Shown in pieces: positions 8,548-19,499 of a stretch of 37,361 nucleotides of DNA. How positions within the stretch are numbered: position 1 is the first letter of the stretch; each line of letters starts with the position of its first letter. The translations under genes were made by a program, and so were the position numbers. The stretch is from Chara braunii. Taxonomy: Eukaryota > Streptophyta > Charophyceae > Charales > Characeae. The notes beneath the pieces are model-generated. The model was not told the origin of the DNA. It saw only the letters and a list, made by a program, of their open reading frames with translations, and did not search any database. Where the stretch lies: positions 6,927,990-6,965,350 of the forward strand of contig BFEA01000011.1 of the NCBI GenBank assembly GCA_003427395.1. The letters are read 5' to 3'.

Positions 8548-10640
8548 GTCAGACAGGACATGCTGGCAAACATCTTGCTGAGAAGGATTTGGCCATTCAC
8601 CCAGTAGGGCCAAAACTAGGGAGGGATACATGACCTTTCCAGCTCTAGAGTACCCTGACTGGCTGAATGCCAGATATATAAGCCCAGCCACTCCGGTCAA
8701 AGACACATTGGTGGATGGCACTAGGCTGCCTAAACGTTGGCTGAAGGATGTGGCACTCGGACTCCCTTGACTGCTGTGAGACACCCATGTAGGGGTACTG
8801 GGGTAAGGACATGGAAAGAGGACTAGCCCTTCTAGGGCAGAGGAAGTCAGTAGGTAGAGAGATGCTACGCCATGACTCATCAGGGTTGAAGGATGGTACG
8901 GAAGGAGGCTTCAAGGTTTTCTCCTTAAAGAGTTGTTGATTATTGGGTGTTGCAGCGAACTGAAAAGATTTCATGTGCCAGTCCAGTCCCAAGTCTGGTC
9001 CCAGATGTCCCAAGTCTCATGTCCCACAGTCCCATGTCACATGCACCATATTCCAACCAGCAAGCCAACAGGCTGAAACGCCATCGTAGGACCCGGGAGG
9101 TCGGTCCCAAACAAAAGTCCCAGGGCATCCACAGACAGTGCGGAGACTTTGGGAAATAATAATGGTCGACAGGCCAGGGACCGGGAACCAAGGTTGTCAA
9201 CAGCAGCAGATACAAAAGGCCACTACACTAGCTGGAAACACACTCGTTCACACGAACTGTTGCAGAAGTGCTGCTGGTTGCTTGTGCGGTATTTCACGTG
9301 TGACTTGTTCGGGTGTTGGGCAGTAGTCTTCGGCGCAGGCGCCATAGCTTGGACTAGGCCTGACAAGGAGGAGAGCGATGCGTAGCAGGGAATGAGTGGG
9401 AGAAGTCAAAGGCATTCAAAAAGAGTGACGAGAGAGAGAGAGAGAAAGAGAGTACCTGTGTGCGATGCCGGCAGCCATACCTGCCACCCGAAAATGTTGT
9501 GACAATTCGGGAGTTGTAACAATAATAAATTTTCAAGCTTCATCTGATTTCCATCTCATTTTTTGGTGTACGACTTCAGTGTGTTGTCTTGGCAAGCATG
9601 TGTGGTTGTTTGATGGGTGTCACTTGCATGGGATCACTGCAATGGTACGAGAACGACCTCTCGTTGCCTTCGGTGGTTGAAGAGAGTTGCCCGGTGCTTG
9701 AGAAAAAAACAGATAGTGAAAGGCGGCTTGGGGAAGATATCCGCAGACGTGGAGAAGTGAATGTTGAACGAGAAGCGGCCAGAAGTGAAGAAGACAACAC
9801 AAGGACAACGCAGGCTCAACGAAACTCCCTGGAGCAGTATCACTTCGAGTGAAGTGCTTCTTGAACCCTATCCTGTGTCTGCAATGCGACTCTGCATGTA
9901 TGTTGTTTCTTTGTTGTCTTCGAAATGCCGGTTCTTTCCGTGGGTGCAAGCTGCTTTGTCAATTCTGTTGTTATCAATTATGCCTAGGTCAGGAAATCAA
10001 TGCATACATACTTGTGGTAATATCTGTTGGAGTAAAGGGCCCCCCTAGTTCTAGGGTTGCCTGCCTGCCTGGGGGCCTATGTACCCATGGTGGACCATAT
10101 CCCATCTTGTGCAGCAGAAAGCAAAAAGGGTGGCCTGCCTACCTGGGGGCTTGTGTACCCACTGTAAACCCCTGTTCGAACGAGGCAAACCACAGAGTTA
10201 GCAACAATCCTAGGTGGGAGAGGGCGGAGACACTACTTGGCCACGTCATCCTGTCAGGGACACCAAAGAATTCCAGAGGAATTTGCTGGTTGTCATTAAG
10301 TTGGCGATTGGACAACGTAGTTCTTAAGACTCATCCTGCTGGAGAACACCATTAAACAAGTCAAACGGAAGTCAACGACAGTATGATAAGTGAAGGGAGT
10401 CGAGATAGTTGTAGGAGAGAAGTAGAACAGAAGTCGTTGACTTGACCGGCTGTTGTATTGATCCGACACCATGGATCACTATCCCATTTACTCCTTTCTC
10501 GCCTTCTCTGTCTTGTGGGAACCACTTTTTGCGAATTATATTCCCCTTAAGCTTTTTCAGGACCTATCACATGCATAATATAGAATTGCAAAGTGGCAAG
10601 GAGGTTCAACAGTGGCGGGACGAGAAGTTTAAAGAGCAGA
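8548..10640. other. No recognisable gene; scattered repeat remnants
   Basis: No open frame here resembles a known protein. The segment 8960-9080 shares blocks (GTCCCACAGTC, ATATTCCAA, AACAGGC) in the same order with the reverse strand of 21490-21640, so it is probably a small fragment of the second LTR family. A short GA microsatellite lies at 9430-9450, next to a minus-strand splice-donor-like CAG/GTACT (intron base 1 at 9455). The frame 9589-9852 is unremarkable. Confidence 0.5.
10057..10165. repeat. Pair of imperfect 35-base direct repeats
   Basis: CCTGCCTGCCTGGGGGCC followed by TATGTACCCATGG at 10057-10091, and CCTGCCTACCTGGGGGC followed by TTGTGTACCCACTG at 10131-10165. Origin unknown. 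Confidence 0.6.
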
Positions 10641-10647
10641 AGAGGAA

Positions 10648-10722
10648 GATGAAGGAGGAAAAGGAAAAGGAAAAGGAAAACGAAAACGAAAAGGAAAAGG
10701 AAAAGGAAAAAGGAAAAGAAGA
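10648..10722. repeat. Hexanucleotide purine repeat (GGAAAA)
   Basis: About a dozen GGAAAA/CGAAAA units. Translated they give Lys-Glu/Asn-Glu alternation, which explains the open frame 10442-10843; I do not regard that frame as a gene. Confidence 0.8.
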
Positions 10723-13438
10723 AAGAGGAGGCATAATCAAATGGGGACAAGGAGAAGAGAAGGGATACACAAAGACATTGTGGACCCCATTCCGCGATGT
10801 CCCCTTTGCTTCGGGCATCCAGACACTACAATGCTTAAAATAAATGCATGATTTGTAAGTGGATAACCAAACTCTGAATCGCCGGATTAAGGCTCCATTC
10901 GAGGGCGCCGCACGCCACCCTGCCTGACCACTCAACTGCCAGGATCTTAACATGGCCCCCCCAAATATGTATATAATCTCTATAACATTTCCAAGTAAAA
11001 CCCTCAAAGATTGGGGTTACTTGTTATGCACTACAGCTTCAAGTTTGTCGTCGAGGGGCTGGTGGCCTTCTCCCTCTGCCCTAGAAAGCTTTCGGTTCCT
11101 CGTTGGGTGTCCGGCGAATCAGCCCCGCGTACAAGTCCTCGTCTTTTTACACCGGGCCTAACTGAGACCTATAAAACCATACTGCCTAACCTGGAGTCTA
11201 GCACAGGAGTGTCAGAGGTCTCCATGACATGGTTCAAGGTGTTGGAGCGAACACCCTTCCAAGCCTGTTTGTTGAACTTTGTTCATATGTTGCGCATTTC
11301 ACAGCGATAGCCGACACGCCGACCACAATGGCAGGAAAAATGGTTCAACCAAAATATATCATTTGCATGCCTCGACATGACTTGCGATAAAAACCAAAGA
11401 AGTATTAGAACCCTTGACAGCACCTGTCCAAGGGTTAGTACGTCAACTTGTGGAACTCGGGTACCGGTTAAAAACTAGTATAGGCCCCGGCCATACGAGG
11501 CAACCAGAAGATAAAGTTGTTCGGTCGGGCAAAAATTAGTACGGGTCGAGCCCAACATTATTCAAGTTCTGGTAGTATCACGACTCGGACTGGAAACCCT
11601 GCTGTGAAACTGGGGTGGACTTCGCTCCTTATAAAAAGGAGCTAGCCCAGTGTCAGGGATGAGGTTGGATCCCTATGTCTGCCATGTGACAAATAGTACG
11701 TAAAGCTACTGGGCTAGCTCCTACTTTGGGAAGTAGTCTGCCATGCTCCTACGTCAGGAAGTAAAGGAGTAGACCCACTATTAAGAGAGGACAGAAGGTT
11801 AGTAGTTAGTAGTTAGACTGAGGGGCAGATGCCCCGTAACACTGTGAAGGTGGGGCACGGATTTTGAACCTGCACTTTTAAAATTAGGTACAGTTAATTT
11901 AAAACTGAGCCGGGGGCTGCCGTTTGGGAGGTATGGGCTCGCGGGTATGGACAGAGAGGGTTAGGGCACGGAAGGTGTTTCATGCGAGGGGAGCAGTCAT
12001 CATCAAGCATCATCAAATACCATGCTGACCGGCATCTTCAGGGTAATGATATGACGAGGCCGACAGGACTTGGTAGTGGTGGCAGGGAGGGGGGGTCAAG
12101 CTTGCTGAGGAAGAGAGATCAGGGGACCTGGAGGCTGAAGAGGAGGAGGGCAATCAATGCTGGTGGGACGTGTATGGTTCCTGATTAGGATCTCATTTGT
12201 TTTCAAAAGGGACGCTGGACCCCGTTTCCAGCAGGTGAAGCTCCCCACCAATAGACAGGAGTGTCCAGCATGGGCCTAGTAGCAGGGGCTGCTCTCCTTA
12301 CCCCTCCTACCAGGCGCAGGTTGGTCTTTTCAACGAAAAAATAAAAAAATCTGAGCCCCTGCTATAACAGGGGCACGACAGTTGGCACAACCGGGCACTT
12401 GATAGTTAGATTTCATTTTTCTTTTTTTCTTCCTTTTCCTTTCTGCTTAATCCTTTTTTTATTTTTCAAAAAATTTACGATATATTTCTTTGTCTTGTTT
12501 AATTCCCATCAAGTTTCCTTTACAATTTGAATCTGCCTGAAACGTTGGGGAAGATTATCTGTAGTAAGTAGGAGTGGATCTAGCCACGACGCAAGTTCGA
12601 TCAGACTGGACCTACCTTCGTGCAGAGCTCAACACAGGAAAAGTAGGGGAGCGTCCGCAAAGAAAGTAGCAGAAGGTTGAAGACGAACGCGAGGTAGGAA
12701 GAAGATGGGCACAGGAGGAGAAATAAGAAGTGCGCGTGGAGAAGGAAGGTGGATGCGTGATGAGAAGGAGAGCAATGCGCGTAGGAGGAGGAAAAAGACA
12801 TACAAGGTGAAAGGAAAAAGCACAAGAGGAGGAAGAACGACCGTGGAGACACGAGTGAGCAAGCGAACGACCGCGGAGTCGAGGGGAAAAATGTGTGCAC
12901 ACATAAGAGGAAGATGATGAACGCGTGAGAGGGAGAAAGGCGGAATGAAGAAGAACGAGCGTGGTAGGAACAAGGGAGAAGGTTGTGCAAGAGGAAGAGA
13001 GACAGTGTGACGAGGCACGTACCTGGTGTTGACGAAGGCAGGCTGATTGATTGGAGTCTTCAAATGGCATCGGGCTGATGACACGTGGACATGTTATAGA
13101 CATGAGTAAGCTAGTTGGATAGGAGTTGTAAGAAGTAGGTTCGACGTTTAGAACACCTTAGGAAGGCCACATTGTTGTTGCATTGGTGATTGGAGGCGTT
13201 GGAAGGGCCTTCATTGTAAGAAACTTCAGTCCTTCGCTCGTTCCTCTTCGGTGTGCAGTTCGCTTTGATTTCTGCTTTCAATTTTGGATCAATGATATCT
13301 GGTCTTCTGCGAGATGTTGCAACTTGGTTTAAATTGTTGTTCCTATTGTTTATTTCCCTGTTTTATCATAATTATTTGTATCTGCATGGCCAGATACAGA
13401 GCTGGGGCGCAGTGCCATTCAACCCCTGAGAAGGAAGA
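10723..13438. other. No recognisable gene; LTR-like control sequence remnants
   Basis: No protein match. A TATA-like TATAAAAAGG lies at 11630-11639 directly before one arm of a 15-base perfect inverted repeat (11637-11651 and 11708-11722). Similar short blocks (AAAAACTAGTA near 11470, AAAAATTAGTA near 11530) recur, as in decayed LTRs. 12640-13015 is purine-rich, which alone produces the long overlapping minus-strand frames there. It ends with a minus-strand donor-like CCAG/GTACG (intron base 1 at 13022). Confidence 0.45.
11637..11722. repeat. 15-bp perfect inverted repeat with 56-base loop
   Basis: Left arm AGGAGCTAGCCCAGT (11637-11651), right arm ACTGGGCTAGCTCCT (11708-11722). The left arm overlaps the end of a TATAAAAAGG box at 11630. 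Confidence 0.8.
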
Positions 13439-13529
13439 TGCAATGAACCACTTAGTTCGACACTCCATGCACATGCTCAATAAGAACTCACACAAAATCC
13501 ACACTGGAGAACAGAGATGAAAATTTCAG
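13439..13529 (-). repeat. LTR fragment of element B family
   Basis: From TGCAATGAACCACTTAGTTC to about AGATGAAAATT. It matches 20888-20979 with few differences. There the same sequence starts next to a primer site, so its left edge is a true LTR end. Here only the first ~90 bases remain before element B coding sequence begins. Confidence 0.82.
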
Positions 13530-13539
13530 ACTAGCGCAG

Positions 13540-14230
13540 CTTGCTTGGCACTAAACGAAGGTGCTGTTGGTGCTCTTCTAACGACTTGCTGAAAATCAAC
13601 AAAGCACCTAGATATACAACGACGAATTCATCTAGCCAATCACGGAAGAGTTCATTCATACAATGCTGGAAGGTAGCAGGGGCGTTAGTCAAACCAAAGA
13701 GCATGACCACAAACTCGTAATGGACATTTAGAGTCCTAAAGGCCGTTTTGTGTTGGTCCTCAGGCTATATCTCTATCTAATGATAGCCGTTTACAACACT
13801 GCACCCGATCCAAGAGGTCATCTATCCACGGTAGTGGCTCAGAATTTTTTATCCTAATTGCGTTGAGAACCCTATAATCTATACACATGCGTAGGTCACC
13901 CTATTTCTTTGGCACAAACAAGACCGGTGCACCGTACGGCGAGGAACTTGGCCTAGTCCACCCTTTATCTATTAATTCATCTAACTGTTAGCGCGGCTCA
14001 TCAAGTTCCTTGGGAGACATCCGATAGATAGGGCCCTTGGGAAAGCTGCTGCCAGGTTCTATATCTATCCGGTGCTTGGTCTCTCTTTCAACTACTCCAC
14101 TTGGTGCCTCTCCCACGTCAGCAAACTCATCTAGCAAGCTCTGCACATTGGGTGGCATTGGAACTTCTTCCTTTTTGCCTTCACTAAACGGTCTCACATA
14201 AGCAACAAACACTTACTCAGCTAGGTCGTT
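13540..14230 (-). pseudogene. Degenerate gypsy protease-RT linker and RT fragment (element B pol)
   Basis: Minus strand, best-preserved stretch 13988-14212: LLDEFADVGEAPSGVVERE, then GPIYRMSPKELDEP. After an in-frame stop the reading continues with [14 protein letters not shown] (near 13920-13960), a leucine-rich DLRMCIDYR-like stretch, and then frameshifted remnants that should hold the LDL..GYHQ and MPFGLTNAP motifs (TTAGTCAAACCAAAGAG is the antisense of the latter). The YxDD catalytic region is only vaguely visible near 13600-13630. Clearly a dead copy; the order and motifs place it in Ty3/gypsy. RNase H and integrase are absent to its left, replaced by the LTR stub. Confidence 0.8.
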
Positions 14231-14640
14231 CTTGAACACGTGCCCGACGAACGCAAGGGCACTCATATCGCAAAGGGACAAGCAGTACTCTCTACACCAA
14301 ACGTGTGGTACTGGGCAACCAACACTCGTGCTCGCCCATCTTAATGTCGGTATATGCAGCGCTGCCGTTTCGGGTTTTCATTGTTTGTGTTTTTTGTTTT
14401 TGTTCCTTTTTTTTTTGGGTACCCCACCGAGGCGGCACGGTGCAGGTGCAGTCCACGGGCTGCTGACACTTTGTGGAGGAGAGCACACCCACACTAATGT
14501 ATGAACCCGCTTTTTCACCCTAAGTTCAGTTTCAATTCTTTTTCCCTCTTCCTTCTTTCGTGAACCTGACACCCTTGCCGTAACGCCCTCACTGAGGGCA
14601 TACTGATAAAACGACGTTGGGCTAGGTCTCTACCAGGTAT
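14231..14640 (-). other. Probable decayed protease region of element B
   Basis: Lies between gag and RT in the coding direction, where protease belongs, but no D-S/T-G triad could be found. Contains a T run at 14407-14416. No other gene seen. Confidence 0.4.
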
Positions 14641-15142
14641 CACGTCCAAAGGGGTGGTGTTTTTTTTTTTTTTTTTTTTTTTTTTTGCCCGTGAGTGGAT
14701 CGTTTTCTAAAAGTCCGGCCTTGCCTTTTTTTTTTTTCAAGGGAGTACTAGAAAAGAAACAAAACGGAACCCAGGCTCTACAAAACTCGGTGGCAGTGAA
14801 AATCAGGGTCGGCAAAAAAAGGCTCGGAGGTAGTGGTGGTTTAAGTATGAGGTGTTCAGTACGACAGGCTAAATTCTTGTCCTCAAAGCGGTCCTTCAAA
14901 GCCTTTAAGAAATCCTCAATCCTAGTTTCCTGTGAGTATTGCACCACCGAGGTGCAGCCTGCCTCTTTTACTAACGAAATTGCAAAGCTAGTTGTGTCTC
15001 CCCCTAGGCTTGAACTTGCCATTAATACACGGTCCCAGTACGGAATGAATTGTGCGTATAGGTAGGTGTCCATCGCCGCCTCCCAGTGAAATATACTCTC
15101 CTCCCTCTTTCCGGTGTACGTCCAAGGAACCCTAACCTTCAT
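14630..15142 (-). pseudogene. Gag capsid-like fragment of element B
   Basis: About 170 codons. The front part reads like a retrotransposon gag: YTGKREESIFHWEAAMDTYL, then SFAISLVKEAG, then RIEDFLKALKDRFEDKN. The conserved similarity stops near RTEHLILK. The rest is low complexity and ends in a lysine run coded by a 27-base A tract on this strand, so the C-terminus is probably an insertion or decay product. Strand and position fit the RT fragment at 13540-14230. No zinc knuckle was found. Confidence 0.68.
14660..14686. repeat. 27-base homopolymer (T on plus, A on minus)
   Basis: A second T run (11 bases) lies at about 14728-14738. A minus-strand A run interrupting gag could be the tail of a small inserted retroelement, or a simple slippage expansion. 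Confidence 0.75.
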
Positions 15143-15845
15143 CTTCTCTCTGCACTCTCCTCCCTCAGACTTATCTGCTTCACCTTTCTTTCCACCATTC
15201 CTTTCGGGACCTTTTTCCTTTGGGGTAACTTCGGCGCAGTCACGAAAACAGTTTGTAATTGCACTTCAGGCAATCCCGCGAATACAACACACCCCCACGC
15301 AACCCCACCGGACCCGAAACGTAGCTCATGTACATTCAGCATTACCGGCCCTTTTGCCTCAAATGCAATTACAAACTCAAACCCTGACTGCGCCGTAGTT
15401 TTCTCTTTTCCTTTTTGTCATCATCCCCATTGTCGCCACTAATTGCACCTCCATCACCGACACTCAACTTTGCTGCAATGATGGTGTTAGCAAGTTTCTG
15501 GATGAAGAGGTCATTGTGCATACAGCATCATCATATGATCAACTTGATTGGACGATGCACTAAGGTTATTCACGTACTCTCGAATTCCTCCTGGTGCCGT
15601 TCTATTTTCCCAATGGTCCGTTGTTGTGCAAAGAGTTCTTGGGTGATGTGCAGCAAAGTGTCATGGAGAAGGGTCCAGCGTTCTGCCTGTTCTACTCGTT
15701 TCCCCTTTTCCTCCAACAACGCCTCGAGTCTTTCCCCTTCCTCTTTCAATCTTTTCTTATCGTCGAATTCCCTCCTTTTTGCAGTCAGCAACTTTTGATT
15801 GAACTCACTTCTTTTCTCTTCTAATAACAAATTATTCTCCTCCAC
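15143..15845 (-). pseudogene. N-terminal coiled-coil part of element B gag
   Basis: The frame 15570-15845 is strongly coiled-coil in composition (LLLEEKRSEFNQKLLTAKR, then RLEALLEEKGKRVEQAERW, ITQELFAQQRTIGKIERH). It parallels the coiled coil that precedes the capsid region in element A. 15143-15560 joins it to the capsid fragment and is broken in all frames. The reading probably continues upstream into the Lys/Glu-rich block at 15968-16452. Assignment to gag rests on position, strand and composition. Confidence 0.55.
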
Positions 15846-15967
15846 ATCCTCGGTTGCCTCCTTTTATCGGTCTCTCTCTTCTTCGCTTTCTTTGGAAGCT
15901 CTGTATGGAACCAAATTTCCCACCCAATCCAAGTCTTCAACCCGCAGGAGTCTTAGTTCCCCAGCTT

Positions 15968-16452
15968 GGCTGTTCTCTGGCTCTTCTCCTTGTCTTGTCC
16001 TCCTCTTCAATCCTCTTTTTTCCTTCCTCTTCTTCTTCCAATTCTTTTTTTATTCTTCCTCTTCCTTTCTCATCTCCTTTTCAATTTTCTCTTTTTTTCC
16101 ATCTCTTCTTTTATTCTTCCTCTTCCTTTCAATTTTCTCCTCTCACCGGGTGAAAAGGGAAACGGAGGAAAAAAGGAAAAAGGAGGGGGAAATGAAAGAA
16201 AAATTGGAGCAAGAGAGAAAGAAGATGGAGGAGGAGAAAGAAAAAATTGAAAAGGAGATGAGAAAGGAAGAGGAAGAATAAAAAAAAGAATTGGAAGAAG
16301 AAGATGGAAAAAAGAGGAGTGGAGAGGAGGACAAGAGAAGGAGAAGAGCCAGAGAGCAGCCAATCCTCCTCCATCTTCTTTCTCTCTTGCTCCAATTTTT
16401 CTTTCACTTCCCCCTCCTTTTTCCTTTTTTCCTCTGTTTCCCTTTTCACCCG
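15968..16452. repeat. Interleaved inverted duplication of a Lys/Glu-coding block
   Basis: Four blocks in order P, Q, P', Q'. P (about 15968-16125) is the reverse complement of P' (about 16226-16361); Q (16147-16236) is the reverse complement of Q' (16362-16452). The segment Q-P' therefore equals the reverse complement of P followed by Q', as if an inverted copy had been inserted between them. On the minus strand Q' reads VKRETEEKRKKEGEVKEKLE, matching the plus-strand reading of Q almost exactly. Copies differ by scattered substitutions and small indels, so this is not a simple copy-paste. Confidence 0.8.
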
Positions 16453-16820
16453 ATGAAATCCAACAGGGAACAGGAAACGGAGAAGAGGACCCCATAGCAC
16501 AAACAGGGTCAAGAAAGCAAACATCGGATAGTCATCCATGGTGAAGGAAGCATAGATAAGTAGTCTCCACCTCCTCCCCACGTAGACCTAACCCTCAACA
16601 CTTAATCTAACTTAATCTAATTTGGACTTTGACCTGACTTCTCCTCTGCCCCCCAACAATGTCACTACAGTTCCCCGACCACGCTGGTGGGCAACCAACA
16701 ATTTTAGGTCAAAAAAACAGGATGTCGTGCCCACTAGTACCTGAAGGTTCACTCTCAAGGCTTACATCTCCTCACTAAGACAGCTCCGGTTTCGTCGCAT
16801 ACCCGGTACCGATGTCGGGA

Positions 16821-16844
16821 CAAATACCCTGACAAGGGTATTTG
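16821..16844. repeat. Perfect hairpin, 10-bp stem and 4-base loop
   Basis: Arm CAAATACCCT, loop GACA, arm AGGGTATTTG. A smaller hairpin CGGAC-GAT-GTCCG follows about 20 bases later. No T run marks a terminator; role unknown. Confidence 0.85.
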
Positions 16845-17844
16845 CCGGGGATTTTAAACGTCGGACGATGTCCGACTCTATAGTTGAATTGAAGGAGTAG
16901 ATAAGACTGGCGTTTGCCAAAAGTTTATTCAGACCTGACCGATGACTGAGAGATTAAAAGTTTTCGAGATTTAGTCTGGATGCTTCTGGCGTCCGAGAGT
17001 AACAAAAATAGCAAGCAGTGCTTCACTTTTCTTGAGGCCGTAGAGGCGCGCGAACATAGGAATGTGAAAATTAAACCTATTCTACCTAAACTAATGTCGC
17101 GCGGCTTAGCAAGGCCTATGTACGCTAAAACGTAACGGCCACGAATATGGTCGTAATCGTGGAACAGGTGCATCCCCAGAAGGTTCTAGGGGGTGATGGG
17201 ACTGTGCCTGATCGTTTTGAGCAGGCAACAGTTAAAGTGGCTCAGTACAGCCATTTCCAGGAGCACCTAGCCTGGGAAAACGGCCAGGTACTTCTCGGGG
17301 TTAATGATCTTGGGTTCCCTAAGGGAAAACCAAGGCACCGGGCTCCTCGCCATTGATTTAGATCGAGGGCCAGGAGCACCCACGAATTCTGCCTGGTTGT
17401 GGGCAAAGCAACAGCCCACATGCCTTCGGCTGGGTATAAAAGCCAGCTCCCCACCCAATAGCCTAACACTTGTGGCAATGCTGCTGGGGCATTCTACTTG
17501 AAGTAGATGCTGGCTGGCTGGCTGCACGTGTAGTGAGGGAGTGTTGGCGAAGTGCTGGAGGTCTGCAGGAGCACTTAGGGGAGAGACAGGCAGCGGTCAT
17601 AGCCGGGAGGCTGGAGCTCATAGCCATTCCTCGACACTTGGTATTGCGGCCGCTAGGTTGCGTCTGGGACTAGTGTCGCGAGAATAGTTCGGTTGGTGGA
17701 GTGGTGCTGCTATGACAGAGAAAGAGTGGAGGACTGCTGAGAATTGGGGGAGGAGAAGAGAGGCAGCCATAGTTGAGGGCTAGGAGCTTTTGCCCCACCC
17801 TTGTGCATGCGCTGTGTGGGGGCAGGTGTTGCGGCCGTAAAGCG

Positions 17845-18090
17845 GCAGTAGCGGCACTTCGGTGGGAAGTGCTGCCATTTTTTTGGGCACGGAGGCAGCG
17901 GCACTTTGGTGGGGAGGTGTTGTTGGACTGAATGCGTGGCGGCATCAAGGTCTCCTTAAGGGGAGGTGCTGTCCGTTTGGCGACACGACAACGACATTTT
18001 TTTTTTGGTGAGGTGACGCTGCCAAGTTTTTGGCACGGCGGTCGGCACTGCAGTGGAAAATGCTGCCAATTGTTTTTTGGCACGGCGGCG
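17845..18090. repeat. Imperfect 45-55 base repeats (GCTGCCAnTTTTTTGGCACGG)
   Basis: Three copies of a block containing TGCTGCCA, a T run and GGCACGG, with GGCACTTTGGTGG-like spacers. Not exact. Confidence 0.55.
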
Positions 18091-19499
18091 TGGTACCAGT
18101 TCCGACGGCGCGGCGAGCGGCAGTCTCACTTTTAATTTTGATGTGCGTGGTGATGGTGGAGTATTCTCTCATGATCCAGCAGTGGATGGACATTGGTGCA
18201 CATTTGGGATTGTGCGGCAGTGGTGTGTGGGCCGGCGACATAAAGAAAGTGCAGAGTGAGTGCACACGGCAGTGATTATTGGGCACGCGGCACATGCAGT
18301 TTTCAGCCAAAGCCACCTTTACTTTTTTGCGGGGTACGGTGCGAGAGGTATTGGTGTTTGAGACCATCCGGTGCTGCGGCGGTAACCCGGGATCACTCGG
18401 GACTGTTTTTGGGACCAAGTGGAACCAACTTGAGGGTCAAGATTTTGAGCGTGTGCAGCCTGTGTTTCCCACATTTGAAACTATCTGATGCGGACGCAGT
18501 GATTTGAGGCAAAGTGGCGCTACAAGTTGGGTTGGAACAGATCCTCGGAGGTCATGGTGGAGTTGGAACTGTGTAGGGTACTGAGACCTTATGAGACTTG
18601 GGTTAGCTCATTAAGTTCACTCAGTGGACCTAACCTCTGCTAATCTGGGACTTGGAGGAAGAGGCAAACCGTCGTTCAGTGGAACAACCACAACTTGTGG
18701 ACCGCATACTTTCGGCTTCCACGACGGATATCTTTTATTTGATTATGATACTACTCGGCTTTTCGTAAGTGAGCCCACACTTGCTTGACCCACAAGGTCA
18801 GTCAGTTGATTGACTCGGACTTTCCTTCACAACTGTGTGAACCCACACTTGCTTGACCCTGTTCATTGAATATTCATCGAAAAGGTATAGGAAAGTTGTG
18901 CGAGTCACGCATGTGAACGAAAAAGGTCAGACTTGGGTATAGGGTTTCATTGGTTTTCTTTAAACTTGGTTGTTTTGCTTTGAGTTCAGGTAGGAATGCT
19001 TGCAAAGGAGGTTGATTGTGTCTACAAGGGATGATGAAAAATATAGTTTTATTTCTACCTTTCACTTGCCTGCTTATCATAAAGACTTTGTTTTGAAAAA
19101 GATTATTCAGTGCATGTTATAAAATGAATTCGATTGAAATAAAGCGGATAAGGTCAAAAGGGACTTAGCCTTTCCCGAGGATTTACCCATTCTATCCCGA
19201 AAGACCTCATCCACCTATACCTGTCCAAATGATTCTCATTCTCTATCTCATTCTGTTTTTTTCCATCCAAGTTACCTTGAACTTAGGATAAATGAGAATA
19301 ATTGAAAGCTACTTGCAATGGACACATTCTCTCTCTCTAGGAAGCATCTAGGGCGGGGGTTCGTTTCTTTAGGAGCCGGCCCTATTATCGACCCAGAGTG
19401 GACCGTTCTTAGGGGGGGGACTCTGCCGATTCGGTGGAGACGGCCCGACTTCTGAGATCCGAGCTTTGTGCTCGAGCGAGGAGTACCCCAAACCACTTC

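Noticed and set aside
10165-10185. GTTCGAAC as a tRNA T-loop
   Set aside because: No acceptor, D-arm or anticodon stem can be built around it.
12601-13103. Minus-strand Ser/Phe/Leu-rich frames of 129-163 codons
   Set aside because: Three overlapping frames in purine-rich DNA with no domain.
17431-17460. TATAAAAG at 17435 as a host promoter
   Set aside because: No coding region or transcript evidence downstream; kept only as a note.
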